DNA of 53,944 nt, from the NCBI RefSeq assembly GCF_027023985.1, contig NZ_JALVTW010000008.1:1-53944 (forward strand), in the 5' to 3' direction. Source of the DNA: Persephonella sp. (GTDB lineage: Bacteria; Aquificota; Aquificia; Aquificales; Hydrogenothermaceae). The first letter of the stretch is position 1. Every line of letters starts with the position of its first letter. Below the pieces are notes generated by a model that was not told where the DNA came from, searched no databases, and saw nothing but the letters and a program-made list of their open reading frames with translations. Below, piece by piece: positions 27,001 to 35,173 of this stretch. The position numbers were made by a program, and so were the translations under genes.

Positions 27001-28480
27001 ATATAAGCTGAGGTCTTTTGGATAAAACAGCTAAAGGAGTATCATTACCCATTGAGTAAACAGGGTCAGCCCCTTTTTCAGCCATAGGTTTTATTAACAT
27101 ATTTATCTGGTCTTTTGAGTATCCAAATGCAACAAGCTCCCTTGTTATATCCTTGTAGTCAACCTCAGGATGTTCTTTTACAGGGATAAATTCTTTTAGG
27201 TTCTCTTCAACCCATTCTTTATATGGTTTTCCAGAAGCTACTTTGTCTATAACCTCTTTTGAGAAGTATATTTTCCCTTCTCTGGTATCTATAGCAATTT
27301 TATCTCCAGGACCTAATCTTCCTTTTTTCAGTATTTTTTCCTCAGGAATATCAACTGTTCCAACTTCTGAAGCCATTATTACTGTGTCTTCTGTGATTAC
27401 ATATCTTGCAGGTCTAAGACCGTTTCTATCCAGCTTTCCAATAACAACATTTCCATCTGTGAAGGCTATAGCAGCAGGACCGTCCCATGCTTCAAAAATA
27501 CACGAGAAATACTCATAAAATGCTTTTTCTGTGTCAGTAAGCCTATCATCATTTTCCCACGCCCTTGGAATAAGGGCGTTTATAGCAACCATAGGGTCTT
27601 TTCCTGACATAACAAGGAATTCAAGGGCATTATCCAGTGAAGCTGAGTCAGAATCATCATACTTAACTATTGGAAGAATATCTTCTGCCAGCTCACCCCA
27701 GATTTCTCTAACGTCTTCTGCTTTTGCATTTATCCAGTTTCTATTTGCTGAGATGGTGTTTATCTCACCGTTATGGGCAAGCATTCTAAATGGCTGTGCC
27801 AGTTTCCACTGAGGGAAAGTGTTTGTTGAAAATCTTTGATGAAAAAGTGCTATAGCACTTTCATAATCTTCATCTTGAAGGTCGGGATAAAAGTATTTAA
27901 GCCTTGGGGCTGTAACCATTCCTTTATAAACAATTGTTCTGTTTGACAGAGATGGAATATAAAAATCTTTGTATTCTTCCTTTTCAGCAAGTTTTTCTAA
28001 TCTTTTTCTGAGGATAAAAAGTTCCTTTTCGTAGTTTTCTACTTCTTTTCCTTCTTTTGAGATAAATCCCTGCCAGATAGAAGGCATATTGGATTTTGCA
28101 ATTACTCCAAGTTCTTCCTCAACTATAGGAACTTTTCTCCAGCCAAGGAAGGTAAATTTTTCATTTATTGTCTTTTCTATTTGTTTTTTTAGCTCTTCTT
28201 CTTTGCCTACAGGTAAAAAGAAAACACCTACGGCAAAATCTTCAGGTGCAGGGATATTTATGTTAAGTTTAGAAAGTTCTTTTTCAAAAAATTTATATGG
28301 AATGTGGGTTAAAATACCTGCTCCGTCTCCTGTTTTTCCATCGGCACTGACAGCTCCCCTGTGGTCAAGATTTGCAAGGGAAGTTAAGGCATCTGAGACA
28401 AGCTTGTGGGATTTAATTCCTTTGATATTTACTATAAAACCAACCCCGCAGGCATCTCTGTCAAAATTGTTGTTTATCAT
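24080..28480 (-). CDS. gltB: Glutamate synthase large subunit
   Basis: 1466 residues. Converts glutamine and 2-oxoglutarate to two glutamates. Order: a very short 10-residue propeptide and the nucleophile Cys11 (RDACGVGF) of the glutaminase domain, a central domain, the FMN-binding synthase domain (PPPHHDIYSIEDLAQL, SGHDGGTGASPL), the 3Fe-4S cysteines in CVMARQCHLNTCPVG, and the GXGXG beta-helix at the end (GGQSFGAF, GATGGHLFAAG). The short C-terminal tail is rich in Pro, Glu and Lys. The small subunit gltD is not in the window. A sigma-70 promoter lies upstream. Confidence 0.97.
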   Translation of the reverse strand: MINNNFDRDACGVGFIVNIKGIKSHKLVSDALTSLANLDHRGAVSADGKTGDGAGILTHIPYKFFEKELSKLNINIPAPEDFAVGVFFLPVGKEEELKKQIEKTINEKFTFLGWRKVPIVEEELGVIAKSNMPSIWQGFISKEGKEVENYEKELFILRKRLEKLAEKEEYKDFYIPSLSNRTIVYKGMVTAPRLKYFYPDLQDEDYESAIALFHQRFSTNTFPQWKLAQPFRMLAHNGEINTISANRNWINAKAEDVREIWGELAEDILPIVKYDDSDSASLDNALEFLVMSGKDPMVAINALIPRAWENDDRLTDTEKAFYEYFSCIFEAWDGPAAIAFTDGNVVIGKLDRNGLRPARYVITEDTVIMASEVGTVDIPEEKILKKGRLGPGDKIAIDTREGKIYFSKEVIDKVASGKPYKEWVEENLKEFIPVKEHPEVDYKDITRELVAFGYSKDQINMLIKPMAEKGADPVYSMGNDTPLAVLSKRPQLIYSYFKQRFAQVTNPPIDPIREKKVMSLNTYVGKKENFLTETPEHAKQLLLSSPIIFDNEMEELIKLYDGKVEIIPAIFDPYDDALEPAIDDICRRVEDAVDNGKELIVLTDRAISIEGAPIPMGLLVAAVNSYMGRKGKRSKFSIIADTAEVRDTHSFAFLIGYGATLVNPYMAVQIIRNLVEEDKKFNLSFEEAVENYRKAVNEGLLKIMSKMGIATIKSYRGSGLFEAIGIGQEVIDKYFPGTPSQLGGIGVKQIAQETLIKFNEAFASEKVSVPTGGEFRHRKDGEFHSWNPLAVRDLHKAVRGESWEEYLKFTEDAWREKPVTVRDLFEIQSDRPPIPIEEVEPAEEIVKRFVGAAMSIGALSKEAHETIAEAMNRVGAKSNSGEGGEDPARYGTIKNSKIKQVASGRFGVTPEYLNSAEEIEIKIAQGAKPGEGGQLPGKKVNAYIAFLRRAKPGTTLISPPPHHDIYSIEDLAQLIYDLKMINPKAKVIVKLVSETGIGTIASGVAKAFADIIHISGHDGGTGASPLTSIKHAGTVWELGLSEVQRVLIDNDLRGRVKLRVDGQIKTGRDVIVGALLGAEEFGLGTSLMVAEGCVMARQCHLNTCPVGVATQDERLREKFPGQPEHVIRYLMFLAQDVRRWLADMGYKHLDDIIGRVDFIKPKIPADHYKAKFVDIGYIIKKPDMSKPIRCIQDRNDPPKKPFDEEILKDVLPYIEKQENFAGFYVIRNTYRSVGARIAHEIVKRYGDKGLRLSKIELNLRGTGGQSFGAFCVPGLNLILTGDANDYVGKGMTGGLIVIKPPKEFKGKPHENVIMGNTCLYGATGGHLFAAGIAGERFAVRNSGAVAVVEGAGDHCCEYMTNGTVVVLGKVGVNLGAGMTGGVSYIYDPEGEVEKNINPSYVFIDEMDEEDIETIKRLVTKHKGYTDSEIAGKILENFDEEINNFVKVSPVEVKKPAPETDEAKPEK

Positions 28481-28520
28481 ACTGGAACTCCTCAGCTTTT
28501 TATTAAACAGGTAAATATTT

Positions 28521-28550
28521 ATTATATATCTGTAAATATAATAATTACAA
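28521..28550 (-). promoter_or_regulatory. Promoter for gltB-purE run
   Basis: On the minus strand TTGTAA (28550-28545) is followed after 18 bases by a perfect TATAAT (28526-28521), about 40 bases before the gltB ATG with its GAGGAG site. It could drive gltB, purE, the thermonuclease, lepB, pyrC and the DUF59 gene. Confidence 0.6.
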
Positions 28551-28593
28551 ACTGCCTGCGGAGTTTTTGCAAATAATTCTTAGTTAGAAGCTG

Positions 28594-29619
28594 TTATTTC
28601 CATACCCCTGCGATTTCTGTTCCACATTTTGGACATTTTCCATCTTCAAGATGATTAACCACATACTGTCCTATATGTCCTCTTCTATCTATTACCCTGA
28701 ATCCACAGGATGGGCAGTATGTAGATTCTCTATCCTCATCATCAAAGTTTCCAACATATACGTAGTTTAGACCTGCTTCTTTACCTATTTCATAGGCTTT
28801 TTTCAGTGTTTCAATTGGAGTAGGTGGAACATCTTTCATTTTATAAGCAGGGAAAAATCTGGAAATATGCCATGGAATATTTTTATCCAGTGATGCAATC
28901 CATTTTGCAGCTTCTTTCAGTTCTTTTTCGTCATCATTGTATCCGGGAATAAGCAATGTTGTTAGTTCTACCCATATACCCAGTTCTTTTGCATGTTCTA
29001 TAGCTTTTAAGACCGGTTTTAACCTTGCTCCTACAATCTCTCTGTAAAATTTATCATTAAATGCTTTAAGGTCTATATTCATTGCATCTAGATATGGTGC
29101 AAGAGTATCTAAAGCTTCTTTTGTTTCGTATCCACTGGAAACAAACACATTTTTTAAACCTTTTTCTTTTGCAAGTTTCATTGTGTCATATGCATATTCA
29201 AAAAAAACAACAGGTTCGTTATATGTGTATGCTACAGAAGGGATATTATTTGTTTTACAAATATTAACAATTGTTTCAGGCATAAGTTGAACACCAAACA
29301 CTTCTCCGTTATGTGTCTGTGGATGTTGTGAGATTTCCCAGTTTTGACAGAATTTACAGCTCATATTACAACCAACAGTTCCTATTGAAAAAATAGGTGT
29401 TCCTGGCAAAAAATGGAATAAAGGTTTTTTCTCAACAGGGTCAACATTATAAGCTGCTGCAAGACCATATGTTGTTAAATATAAATTCCCATCTTCTCCA
29501 ACCTTTCTAATACCACACTTTCCAAGTTCTCCTTTATCTAAAACACATCTCTGGCTGCAAGCCGTGCATAAAACCTTTCCATCTTCTCTTTTTTTAGACA
29601 TCCAAGCAAGAACTTCCAT
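28594..29619 (-). CDS. amrS: AmmeMemoRadiSam-system radical SAM enzyme
   Basis: 341 residues. The radical SAM cluster motif is CNMSCKFCQNWEIS near residue 75. The enzyme resembles pyruvate formate-lyase activases and belongs to the AmrS group found with AMMECR1 and MEMO proteins. An N-terminal cysteine stretch (CTACSQRCVLDKGELGKCG) and a C-terminal rubredoxin-like pair (CPSCG, CPKCG) suggest extra metal sites. AGGAGG precedes the start. The partner genes are not in this window, and the reaction catalysed is unknown. Confidence 0.9.
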   Translation of the reverse strand: MEVLAWMSKKREDGKVLCTACSQRCVLDKGELGKCGIRKVGEDGNLYLTTYGLAAAYNVDPVEKKPLFHFLPGTPIFSIGTVGCNMSCKFCQNWEISQHPQTHNGEVFGVQLMPETIVNICKTNNIPSVAYTYNEPVVFFEYAYDTMKLAKEKGLKNVFVSSGYETKEALDTLAPYLDAMNIDLKAFNDKFYREIVGARLKPVLKAIEHAKELGIWVELTTLLIPGYNDDEKELKEAAKWIASLDKNIPWHISRFFPAYKMKDVPPTPIETLKKAYEIGKEAGLNYVYVGNFDDEDRESTYCPSCGFRVIDRRGHIGQYVVNHLEDGKCPKCGTEIAGVWK

Positions 29620-29653
29620 TTTTAAATCCTCCTTATATCTTCTTTTGCCGTTT

Positions 29654-29681
29654 AATATAGGGAAGAAATCTTATAATGCAA
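29654..29681 (-). promoter_or_regulatory. Candidate promoter for amrS
   Basis: On the minus strand TTGCAT (29681-29676) and TATATT (29659-29654) are 16 bases apart and about 35 bases before the amrS start. Both boxes are one or two bases from consensus. The same 129-base gap must also hold the promoter of the divergent carB run, for which I see only a TAAAAT near 29714. Confidence 0.45.
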
Positions 29682-29748
29682 GACTAAAGTTTAGCCGGCA
29701 TATTTGGTGTAAAATATTTAAAATTCCAGATTTAGTGGGGTTAACTTC

Positions 29749-31449
29749 ATGCCAAAAAGAACAGATATCAGTAGAATTCTTCTAATTGGTTCAGGACCAA
29801 TAGTTATCGGTCAGGCAGCAGAGTTTGATTATTCAGGAACACAGGGAGCAAAAGCCCTAAAAGAAGAAGGATATGAAGTAATTCTTGTCAACTCTAACCC
29901 TGCAACAATCATGACAGACCCAGAAGTTGCAGATAAAACCTATATAGAGCCGCTTATAACCCCGGTTATAGAAAAAATAATAGAAAAGGAAAGACCTGAT
30001 GCACTGCTTCCGACACTGGGAGGACAGACAGCCTTAAACCTTGCGGTTGACCTTTATGAAAAAGGAATACTGGATAAATATAACGTTCAGATGATAGGCG
30101 CAAACTACGAGGCAATCAAAAAGGCAGAAGATAGGGATTTATTCAAAGCTGCGATGGAAAGAATAGGTCTTCAGATGCCTAAAAGTGCCGTTGTAAAATC
30201 TATAGCAGAAGCCATGGAAGTAATAGAATGGATAGGCTTTCCTGTGATTATCAGACCTTCATTTACCCTTGGAGGAACAGGAGGTTCTATCGCATATAAC
30301 ATAGATGAGTTTTATCCAAAGGTTAAAGCTGGTCTTGAAGCTTCCCCTGTTCATGAGGTTCTCCTTGAGGAATCTGTAATAGGCTGGAAAGAATTTGAAA
30401 TGGAAGTAATGCGTGACAAAAATGATAACTGTGTTATTATCTGTTCAATAGAAAACCTTGATCCTATGGGAGTTCATACCGGAGATAGTGTAACTATTGC
30501 TCCGGCAATGACCCTCACAGATAAAGAATATCAAATGCTCAGGGACTATTCTATTGCAGTAATCAGGGAAATTGGTGTTGAAACAGGCGGTTCTAACGTT
30601 CAGTTTTCCCAAAATCCAGAAACAGGACAGTTTTATGTAATAGAAATGAATCCAAGGGTTTCCCGTTCATCTGCCCTTGCTTCAAAAGCAACAGGTTTCC
30701 CAATAGCAAAAATAGCTGCCAAACTGGCGATAGGATACACCCTTGATGAACTTCCTAACGATATTACAAAAGAAACCCCTGCATCCTTTGAACCAACAAT
30801 AGACTATGTAGTGACAAAAATCCCAAGATTTGATTTTGCAAAATTCCCGGAAACAGACCCAACCCTAACCACAATGATGAAATCTGTCGGTGAAGTAATG
30901 GCTATAGGAAGAACATTTAAAGAAAGCATTCATAAAGCACTGCGAAGCCTTGAACTTGGCAGATACGGATTTTATATGGGATTGGAAAAAGAAAGCGATG
31001 AAAAGATTAAAGAAAATATAGTCAGACCAAATGCAGATAGACTCTGGTATATAGCTGAAGCTTTCCGTAGGGGAATGGAAGTTGAAGAAATTCACCAGCT
31101 TTCTCATATTGATAAATGGTTTTTGACCCAGATAAAAGAAATAATAGATTTTGAACAGCAACTTGCAGAAAAAACTCTGGCATCTATAACAGACGAGGAG
31201 CTTGAGCAGGCGAAACAATGGGGATTTTCAGACAGAGAATTGGCAAGGCTTTTAAAAACCTCAGAAGAAAAAATAAGAGAAAGAAGACTGAAAGTTTCCT
31301 ATAAAGTTGTTGATACCTGTGCTGCAGAGTTTAAAGCATACACCCCATATTTCTATTCCTCTTATGAAAAACCTTTTGGCAGAGTTACAGAGGAAGGAGA
31401 AGTTGTTAAGTTATTTGATAGTGAGAACCTAGAAGAAAGAGGGAACTAA
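29749..31449 (+). CDS. carB: Carbamoyl-phosphate synthase large subunit, N-terminal half
   Basis: 566 residues, about half of a normal CarB. It holds the carboxyphosphate half: [33 protein letters not shown], the ATP-grasp [10 protein letters not shown] and [18 protein letters not shown]. The helical oligomerisation domain follows, ending at [19 protein letters not shown] standard CarB would continue with a second GSGPNRIGQG block; instead there is a stop and a prohibitin gene 5 bases on. Split carB genes are known in Aquifex aeolicus and Methanocaldococcus jannaschii, so this is a natural half-gene whose partner must lie elsewhere. Confidence 0.95.
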   Translation: MPKRTDISRILLIGSGPIVIGQAAEFDYSGTQGAKALKEEGYEVILVNSNPATIMTDPEVADKTYIEPLITPVIEKIIEKERPDALLPTLGGQTALNLAVDLYEKGILDKYNVQMIGANYEAIKKAEDRDLFKAAMERIGLQMPKSAVVKSIAEAMEVIEWIGFPVIIRPSFTLGGTGGSIAYNIDEFYPKVKAGLEASPVHEVLLEESVIGWKEFEMEVMRDKNDNCVIICSIENLDPMGVHTGDSVTIAPAMTLTDKEYQMLRDYSIAVIREIGVETGGSNVQFSQNPETGQFYVIEMNPRVSRSSALASKATGFPIAKIAAKLAIGYTLDELPNDITKETPASFEPTIDYVVTKIPRFDFAKFPETDPTLTTMMKSVGEVMAIGRTFKESIHKALRSLELGRYGFYMGLEKESDEKIKENIVRPNADRLWYIAEAFRRGMEVEEIHQLSHIDKWFLTQIKEIIDFEQQLAEKTLASITDEELEQAKQWGFSDRELARLLKTSEEKIRERRLKVSYKVVDTCAAEFKAYTPYFYSSYEKPFGRVTEEGEVVKLFDSENLEERGN

Positions 31450-31453
31450 AACT

Positions 31454-32293
31454 ATGAATCCAAATCAAATAAAAATTCCGGCTATAGCAAAAATATTACC
31501 ATTTATTTTTATTATCTTTATTATCTTTGCTCTTGTAGCACCACCTTTTGTAATCATACCCAGTGGATACGTTGGAGTTAAGCTACATCTTGGAAAGGCT
31601 GACATGGAAGAATTACCTCCGGGACTTAATTTTGTGGTTCCATTTGTAGAAAGAATAATAAAAATGTCTGTCAGAACCCATTCTTATGACCTTAGGGGAG
31701 CAAATTCTATAAATTCACTTTCAAAAGATGGTCTAACAATAAACACAGAACTGACGGTTCTATATAAGATAAAACCGGATAAAGCAGCAGAAATTTTTGT
31801 TGAGTATGGTCTGGACTATGAAGACAAAATTATAAAACCTGTTATCAGGTCAGCGGTAAGGGATGTTATCGCTACCCTTGACAGTTCACAGGTATATCAG
31901 GAAAGGGATCTAATCCAGAAAAAACTTATGGAACAAGTTTCAAAAGAGCTGGCAAAAAGGAATATAATCTTAGATGAGATATTAATCAGGGATATAAAAT
32001 TACCTAAAAGAGTTGTAGAAGCAATAGAGCAAAAAAGAAGAGCCTACGAAGAGATGCAAAAAATGAAATTTGTTGTTGAAAAGGAAAAACTTGAAGCAGA
32101 AAGGAAAAGAGTAGAAGCAAAAGGTATAGCAGACGCTAATAAAATAATAGCCGGCTCTCTGACAAAAGAATACCTGCAATGGAAATTCATAGAAAATATA
32201 AAATCATATGCAGAAGGAGATAATAACACAGTAATTCTTATTCCTTATGACCAGCAGATGACTCCTATAATAAACATACCTAACCCAAAATAG
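31454..32293 (+). CDS. Prohibitin/SPFH family membrane protein
   Basis: 279 residues. One N-terminal membrane segment (starting ILPFIFIIFIIFALV) precedes an SPFH/band 7 domain (IIPSGYVGVKLHLGKA, LPPGLNFVVPFVE, LTINTELTVLYKI) and a charged coiled coil from about 190 to 235 (EQKRRAYEEMQKMKF). Such proteins form rings in the membrane that organise lipids and often regulate the FtsH protease. It lies 5 bases after carB and opens what looks like an envelope-stress cluster. Confidence 0.93.
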   Translation: MNPNQIKIPAIAKILPFIFIIFIIFALVAPPFVIIPSGYVGVKLHLGKADMEELPPGLNFVVPFVERIIKMSVRTHSYDLRGANSINSLSKDGLTINTELTVLYKIKPDKAAEIFVEYGLDYEDKIIKPVIRSAVRDVIATLDSSQVYQERDLIQKKLMEQVSKELAKRNIILDEILIRDIKLPKRVVEAIEQKRRAYEEMQKMKFVVEKEKLEAERKRVEAKGIADANKIIAGSLTKEYLQWKFIENIKSYAEGDNNTVILIPYDQQMTPIINIPNPK

Positions 32294-32309
32294 TAAGGAG
32301 GTTTAAGAA

Positions 32310-32687
32310 GTGGAAAAAGTTGCAATAGTGAATCTGGATAAAAATGGACATTTCCATGGTGAAGTTGAGGGTAAAGGTTTTGATATCACAGCAACAGGAC
32401 TTAGAGCTGTAGATTTAATGCTTATTTCTGTAGGATACTGTTTTGGCCTTACAGTTGAGGCATATACAAATCATAAAGGTTATAAAATAGAAAACCTTAA
32501 AATAGAAGTTGTAGGAAAAAAACATGAAAAAGAAAACAGATATGATGAGATTACAATAAAGGTTTCATTTGATTCTGACCTTGATGAAAAACAGATAGCT
32601 AGAGTGATGGAAATAGGCAAAAGGGGATGCACAGTAAGTAATACAATGTTAAAACCATCTATAATAAAAACTGAATTTATCAAATAA
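32310..32687 (+). CDS. OsmC/Ohr family protein
   Basis: 125 residues, GTG start 8 bases after AAGGAGG. The two redox cysteines expected for OsmC-type peroxidases are in SVGYCFGLTVE and GKRGCTVSNTML. These proteins reduce organic hydroperoxides, though this short version belongs to the less studied YhfA-like group. It lies within the plus-strand run between prohibitin and the small membrane proteins. Confidence 0.9.
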   Translation: MEKVAIVNLDKNGHFHGEVEGKGFDITATGLRAVDLMLISVGYCFGLTVEAYTNHKGYKIENLKIEVVGKKHEKENRYDEITIKVSFDSDLDEKQIARVMEIGKRGCTVSNTMLKPSIIKTEFIK

Positions 32688-32700
32688 GGAGGGCAAAGTT

Positions 32701-32940
32701 ATGGAAGCAAACACATTTTTCCTGGGAATTATTGCATTATGTATGGTAATTATCACTATTGGACTGTTTATTATGTCCATTGTTGTTGCAATGTTACTTA
32801 AACAGGTTGTTGTTCTTTTAATCAGAATTAACACAGATTACAAAGCATTATCTCCAAAAGTTTATCGGATTGTGGAAAATGTGGAATACACTTCATCTAT
32901 TATGAGTATATTCTCTCTGCTTAAAAGAAGGAAAAAATAG
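32701..32940 (+). CDS. Small membrane protein, YtxG/DUF948-like
   Basis: 79 residues. A single long hydrophobic segment (about 5-40) is followed by a short charged tail ending in KRRKK. The layout resembles DUF948 proteins such as YtxG of Bacillus, which are followed by YtxH. The same order is seen here, with two YtxH-like genes next. AAGGAGG precedes the ATG. The assignment rests mainly on layout and context. Confidence 0.7.
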   Translation: MEANTFFLGIIALCMVIITIGLFIMSIVVAMLLKQVVVLLIRINTDYKALSPKVYRIVENVEYTSSIMSIFSLLKRRKK

Positions 32941-32949
32941 GGGAAACAG

Positions 32950-33228
32950 ATGAGAAGGGATTTTTATTTTTTTGCTGGAGGCTTTATTGCAGGTATTGTG
33001 CTTTCTATATATCTGTATAGAAAGCAGAAAAAACTTTTAAAGAAAATATCTTCTTTAGAAGAAAAAGCAAAGGAAATTTCCAAGAGAAGAGTTAAAGAAA
33101 CTATTGATGAAATAGCAAAATTACTTAGAAAACTCACATCCAGCTCAAAGGGAGTTCCCCTTGATGAAAAAGAGCATATATTAAAAAAAGTAGAAGAAAA
33201 AATAAAAAAATTAGAAAAAATCATATAA
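32950..33228 (+). CDS. Small membrane-anchored coiled-coil protein, YtxH-like (copy 1)
   Basis: 92 residues. A glycine-containing membrane segment (FFAGGFIAGIVLSIYLY) is followed by Lys/Glu-rich helices ending ILKKVEEKIKKLEKII. This matches the YtxH layout of one short N-terminal membrane helix plus an amphipathic helical tail. It is similar to the next gene at both ends, pointing to a tandem duplication. GGGGAAA precedes the ATG. Confidence 0.75.
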   Translation: MRRDFYFFAGGFIAGIVLSIYLYRKQKKLLKKISSLEEKAKEISKRRVKETIDEIAKLLRKLTSSSKGVPLDEKEHILKKVEEKIKKLEKII

Positions 33229-33238
33229 GGAGGAAGCC

Positions 33239-33526
33239 ATGAGAAGAGGATTAATAATGTTGCTTCTGGGAACTGCCATTGGAGCTGCAGGAGCTTATGC
33301 TGCAACACAAAGAAGAGAGGAGCTTTTACAAAAATTAAATGATATACAAAACTCCCTCAAAGAAGCAGAACTCAAAGGTAAAGCAAAAGCGATAGTCACA
33401 GACATTTCAGAAAAAGTGAGAACACTCCTGAAGAAAGGAGAAGAGCTCACAGCTAAAGAAAGAGAAGAAGTTCTTGAAGAAGTAGAAGAAAAGATTAAAA
33501 AACTTGAGGAAGTAGTAAAAGGTTAA
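33239..33526 (+). CDS. Small membrane-anchored coiled-coil protein, YtxH-like (copy 2)
   Basis: 95 residues. It begins MRRGLIMLLLGTAIGAAGAY, a short glycine- and alanine-rich membrane helix typical of YtxH, followed by a helical tail with EEVLEEVEEKIKKLEEVV. The tail aligns with the end of the preceding gene, so the two are probable paralogues. AAGGAGG lies close before the ATG. The stop is 7 bases before the BrkB-type gene. Confidence 0.8.
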   Translation: MRRGLIMLLLGTAIGAAGAYAATQRREELLQKLNDIQNSLKEAELKGKAKAIVTDISEKVRTLLKKGEELTAKEREEVLEEVEEKIKKLEEVVKG

Positions 33527-33533
33527 AGGATTT

Positions 33534-34442
33534 TTGCTTGAAAAAATAAATCCTTACAAGTATTTAGAGTTAGATAAAGGCAGGTCGGTTCTTTATAACT
33601 ATCTGGCAGCCCTTTATCGGGCTGTTCTGGATTACTTTTTTGAAGGTTTTTCATATCATGCAGCAGCAATATCTTTTTATACTCTTATGTCCTTTTTTCC
33701 GCTGCTTATTTTTATAACAGTTGTAGTTTCTTACTTTGCCACAATAAATACACAGGCAATAGTAGAAACACTACAAAAGCTATTTCCTCAAATAACCCAA
33801 GAATTTCTTAATCTTCTTGTAACTCTTACAGAAAAAAGAACATTTTTTGGAATTGGTAGTTTAATAATTTCCTTTTATTTTGCCTCAAGTATCTTTACCT
33901 CTTTACATTCAGCATTTATACATGTTTTTGAAAATAGGGAAGAAAGTATAAAGAAAAAAGCACTTGTTTATCTGCTTGGTGTCCCAATTTTCACACTAAT
34001 CCTATTGGGAATTTATTTTATAGGGCTTCTCATATCATTTTTAATAAATCTGATTAAAGAGTTTACCGTTTGGCAGATGCTTTATAAAATTTTATCCGGT
34101 ATACATTTAGAGTTTTTATTAGATATCTTTGGAAATGTAGGACTTATTGTTCAGCTAATATCATTCGTTTTTATAATGTTTATTCTCTATAAATATCTTG
34201 CTCCTCATACGATTTACAACTGGAAAACAGTTTTCAATGTTGGCTTTTTTATTGCAATCTTATTATTTTTGATTTCTCTGGTCTTCAACAAATATATAAT
34301 TATCGCTTCAAAAGCTAATCCAATTTATGGTGCTCTAAGTGGTATTTTTGCTTTTCTGGCATGGCTTTATCTAAGCTTTGGTATTATTCTAATTGGTGCA
34401 AGAATGCTGTATTATCTTGAACAGGTTCAGTCTGAGCCCTAA
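33534..34442 (+). CDS. YihY/virulence factor BrkB family membrane protein
   Basis: 302 residues with about six membrane segments. The family pattern FSYHAAAISFYTLMSFFPLL lies near the N-terminus, YFASSIFTSLHSAF in the middle and AFLAWLYLSFGIILIGA near the end. The function is unsettled: once annotated as RNase BN, now regarded as a membrane transport-type protein. The start is TTG 33534 with a weak AAAGGA; no better start is in frame. The end overlaps the converging SDR gene by 4 bases. Confidence 0.9.
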   Translation: MLEKINPYKYLELDKGRSVLYNYLAALYRAVLDYFFEGFSYHAAAISFYTLMSFFPLLIFITVVVSYFATINTQAIVETLQKLFPQITQEFLNLLVTLTEKRTFFGIGSLIISFYFASSIFTSLHSAFIHVFENREESIKKKALVYLLGVPIFTLILLGIYFIGLLISFLINLIKEFTVWQMLYKILSGIHLEFLLDIFGNVGLIVQLISFVFIMFILYKYLAPHTIYNWKTVFNVGFFIAILLFLISLVFNKYIIIASKANPIYGALSGIFAFLAWLYLSFGIILIGARMLYYLEQVQSEP

Positions 34443-35173
34443 TTTTCCCATTTTTCCAGAGCTTTACGGTCGTATATAGATGAGAATTTATTCGCAAGCC
34501 ATATAAATGGTTTATACCACCATGGATATGTAATTTCCCTTTTCTTCTGAACAAATGCCTTATAAACGGCTTTTGCAAAATCTTCAGGTGTTGTATTACC
34601 TGCAGGAGTCTCAGGAGGTTTTCGGGAACCTAAAGCTCTGCTGGAAAATCCTGTGTTAATTCTACCCACAATTAGATTTAAAACATGAACATTATCTTTT
34701 TGAAGTTCTGCCCTCAAACTATCAGAAAAGGCATTTAAAGCATATTTTGTAGCGCAGTAAGCTCCCATACATGGAACATAAAGCTTACCAGCCACTGATG
34801 AAACGTTTATTATTGTGCCTTGAGATTTTTTTAACAGTGGCAATAGTTTTTGTGTAAGAAAAACAACCGCAAAGAAATTTAGCTCAAAAACTTTTCTCAG
34901 CTCTTCCTCAGATATACCCTCCCATTTTTCATAAATACCAATACCTGCATTGTTAATCAGGATATCTACTCTGTCTGTAATTTTTGTTATTTCTGTGAAA
35001 ACCCTGTCTATATCTTCTTTTTTGGTTAAGTCTGCCGGAATAAAATAATCTGGATTTGCTTCCCCTTTATTTCTGGAAATCCCGATTATTTTGTATCCAT
35101 GTTTTTGAAATTCTTCTGATAGAGCTTTTCCAAGTCCTTTTGAAACTCCTGTGATAACTGCGAATTTTTCCAT
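34439..35173 (-). CDS. Short-chain dehydrogenase/reductase
   Basis: 244 residues, classical SDR. The nucleotide-binding TGVSKGLGKAL is at the N-terminus, LINNAGIGIY in the middle, and catalytic Ser and Tyr-x3-Lys are in NVSSVAGK and AYCATKYAL. It resembles the benzil reductase/sepiapterin reductase-like group, but the substrate is unknown. The ATG has AAAAGG upstream. The start lies 88 bases inside the end of the P-loop kinase gene. Confidence 0.9.
   Translation of the reverse strand: MEKFAVITGVSKGLGKALSEEFQKHGYKIIGISRNKGEANPDYFIPADLTKKEDIDRVFTEITKITDRVDILINNAGIGIYEKWEGISEEELRKVFELNFFAVVFLTQKLLPLLKKSQGTIINVSSVAGKLYVPCMGAYCATKYALNAFSDSLRAELQKDNVHVLNLIVGRINTGFSSRALGSRKPPETPAGNTTPEDFAKAVYKAFVQKKREITYPWWYKPFIWLANKFSSIYDRKALEKWEN

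Noticed and set aside
28549-28568. Rho-independent terminator near amrS (AACTGCCTGCGGAGTTTTT)
   Set aside because: The stem breaks after four pairs and the T run is on the strand opposite to the amrS transcript.
31430-31460. Frameshift joining carB to a second half
   Set aside because: The downstream frame is a complete prohibitin gene, with no trace of the second CarB half in any frame. The split is real and is known in related organisms.
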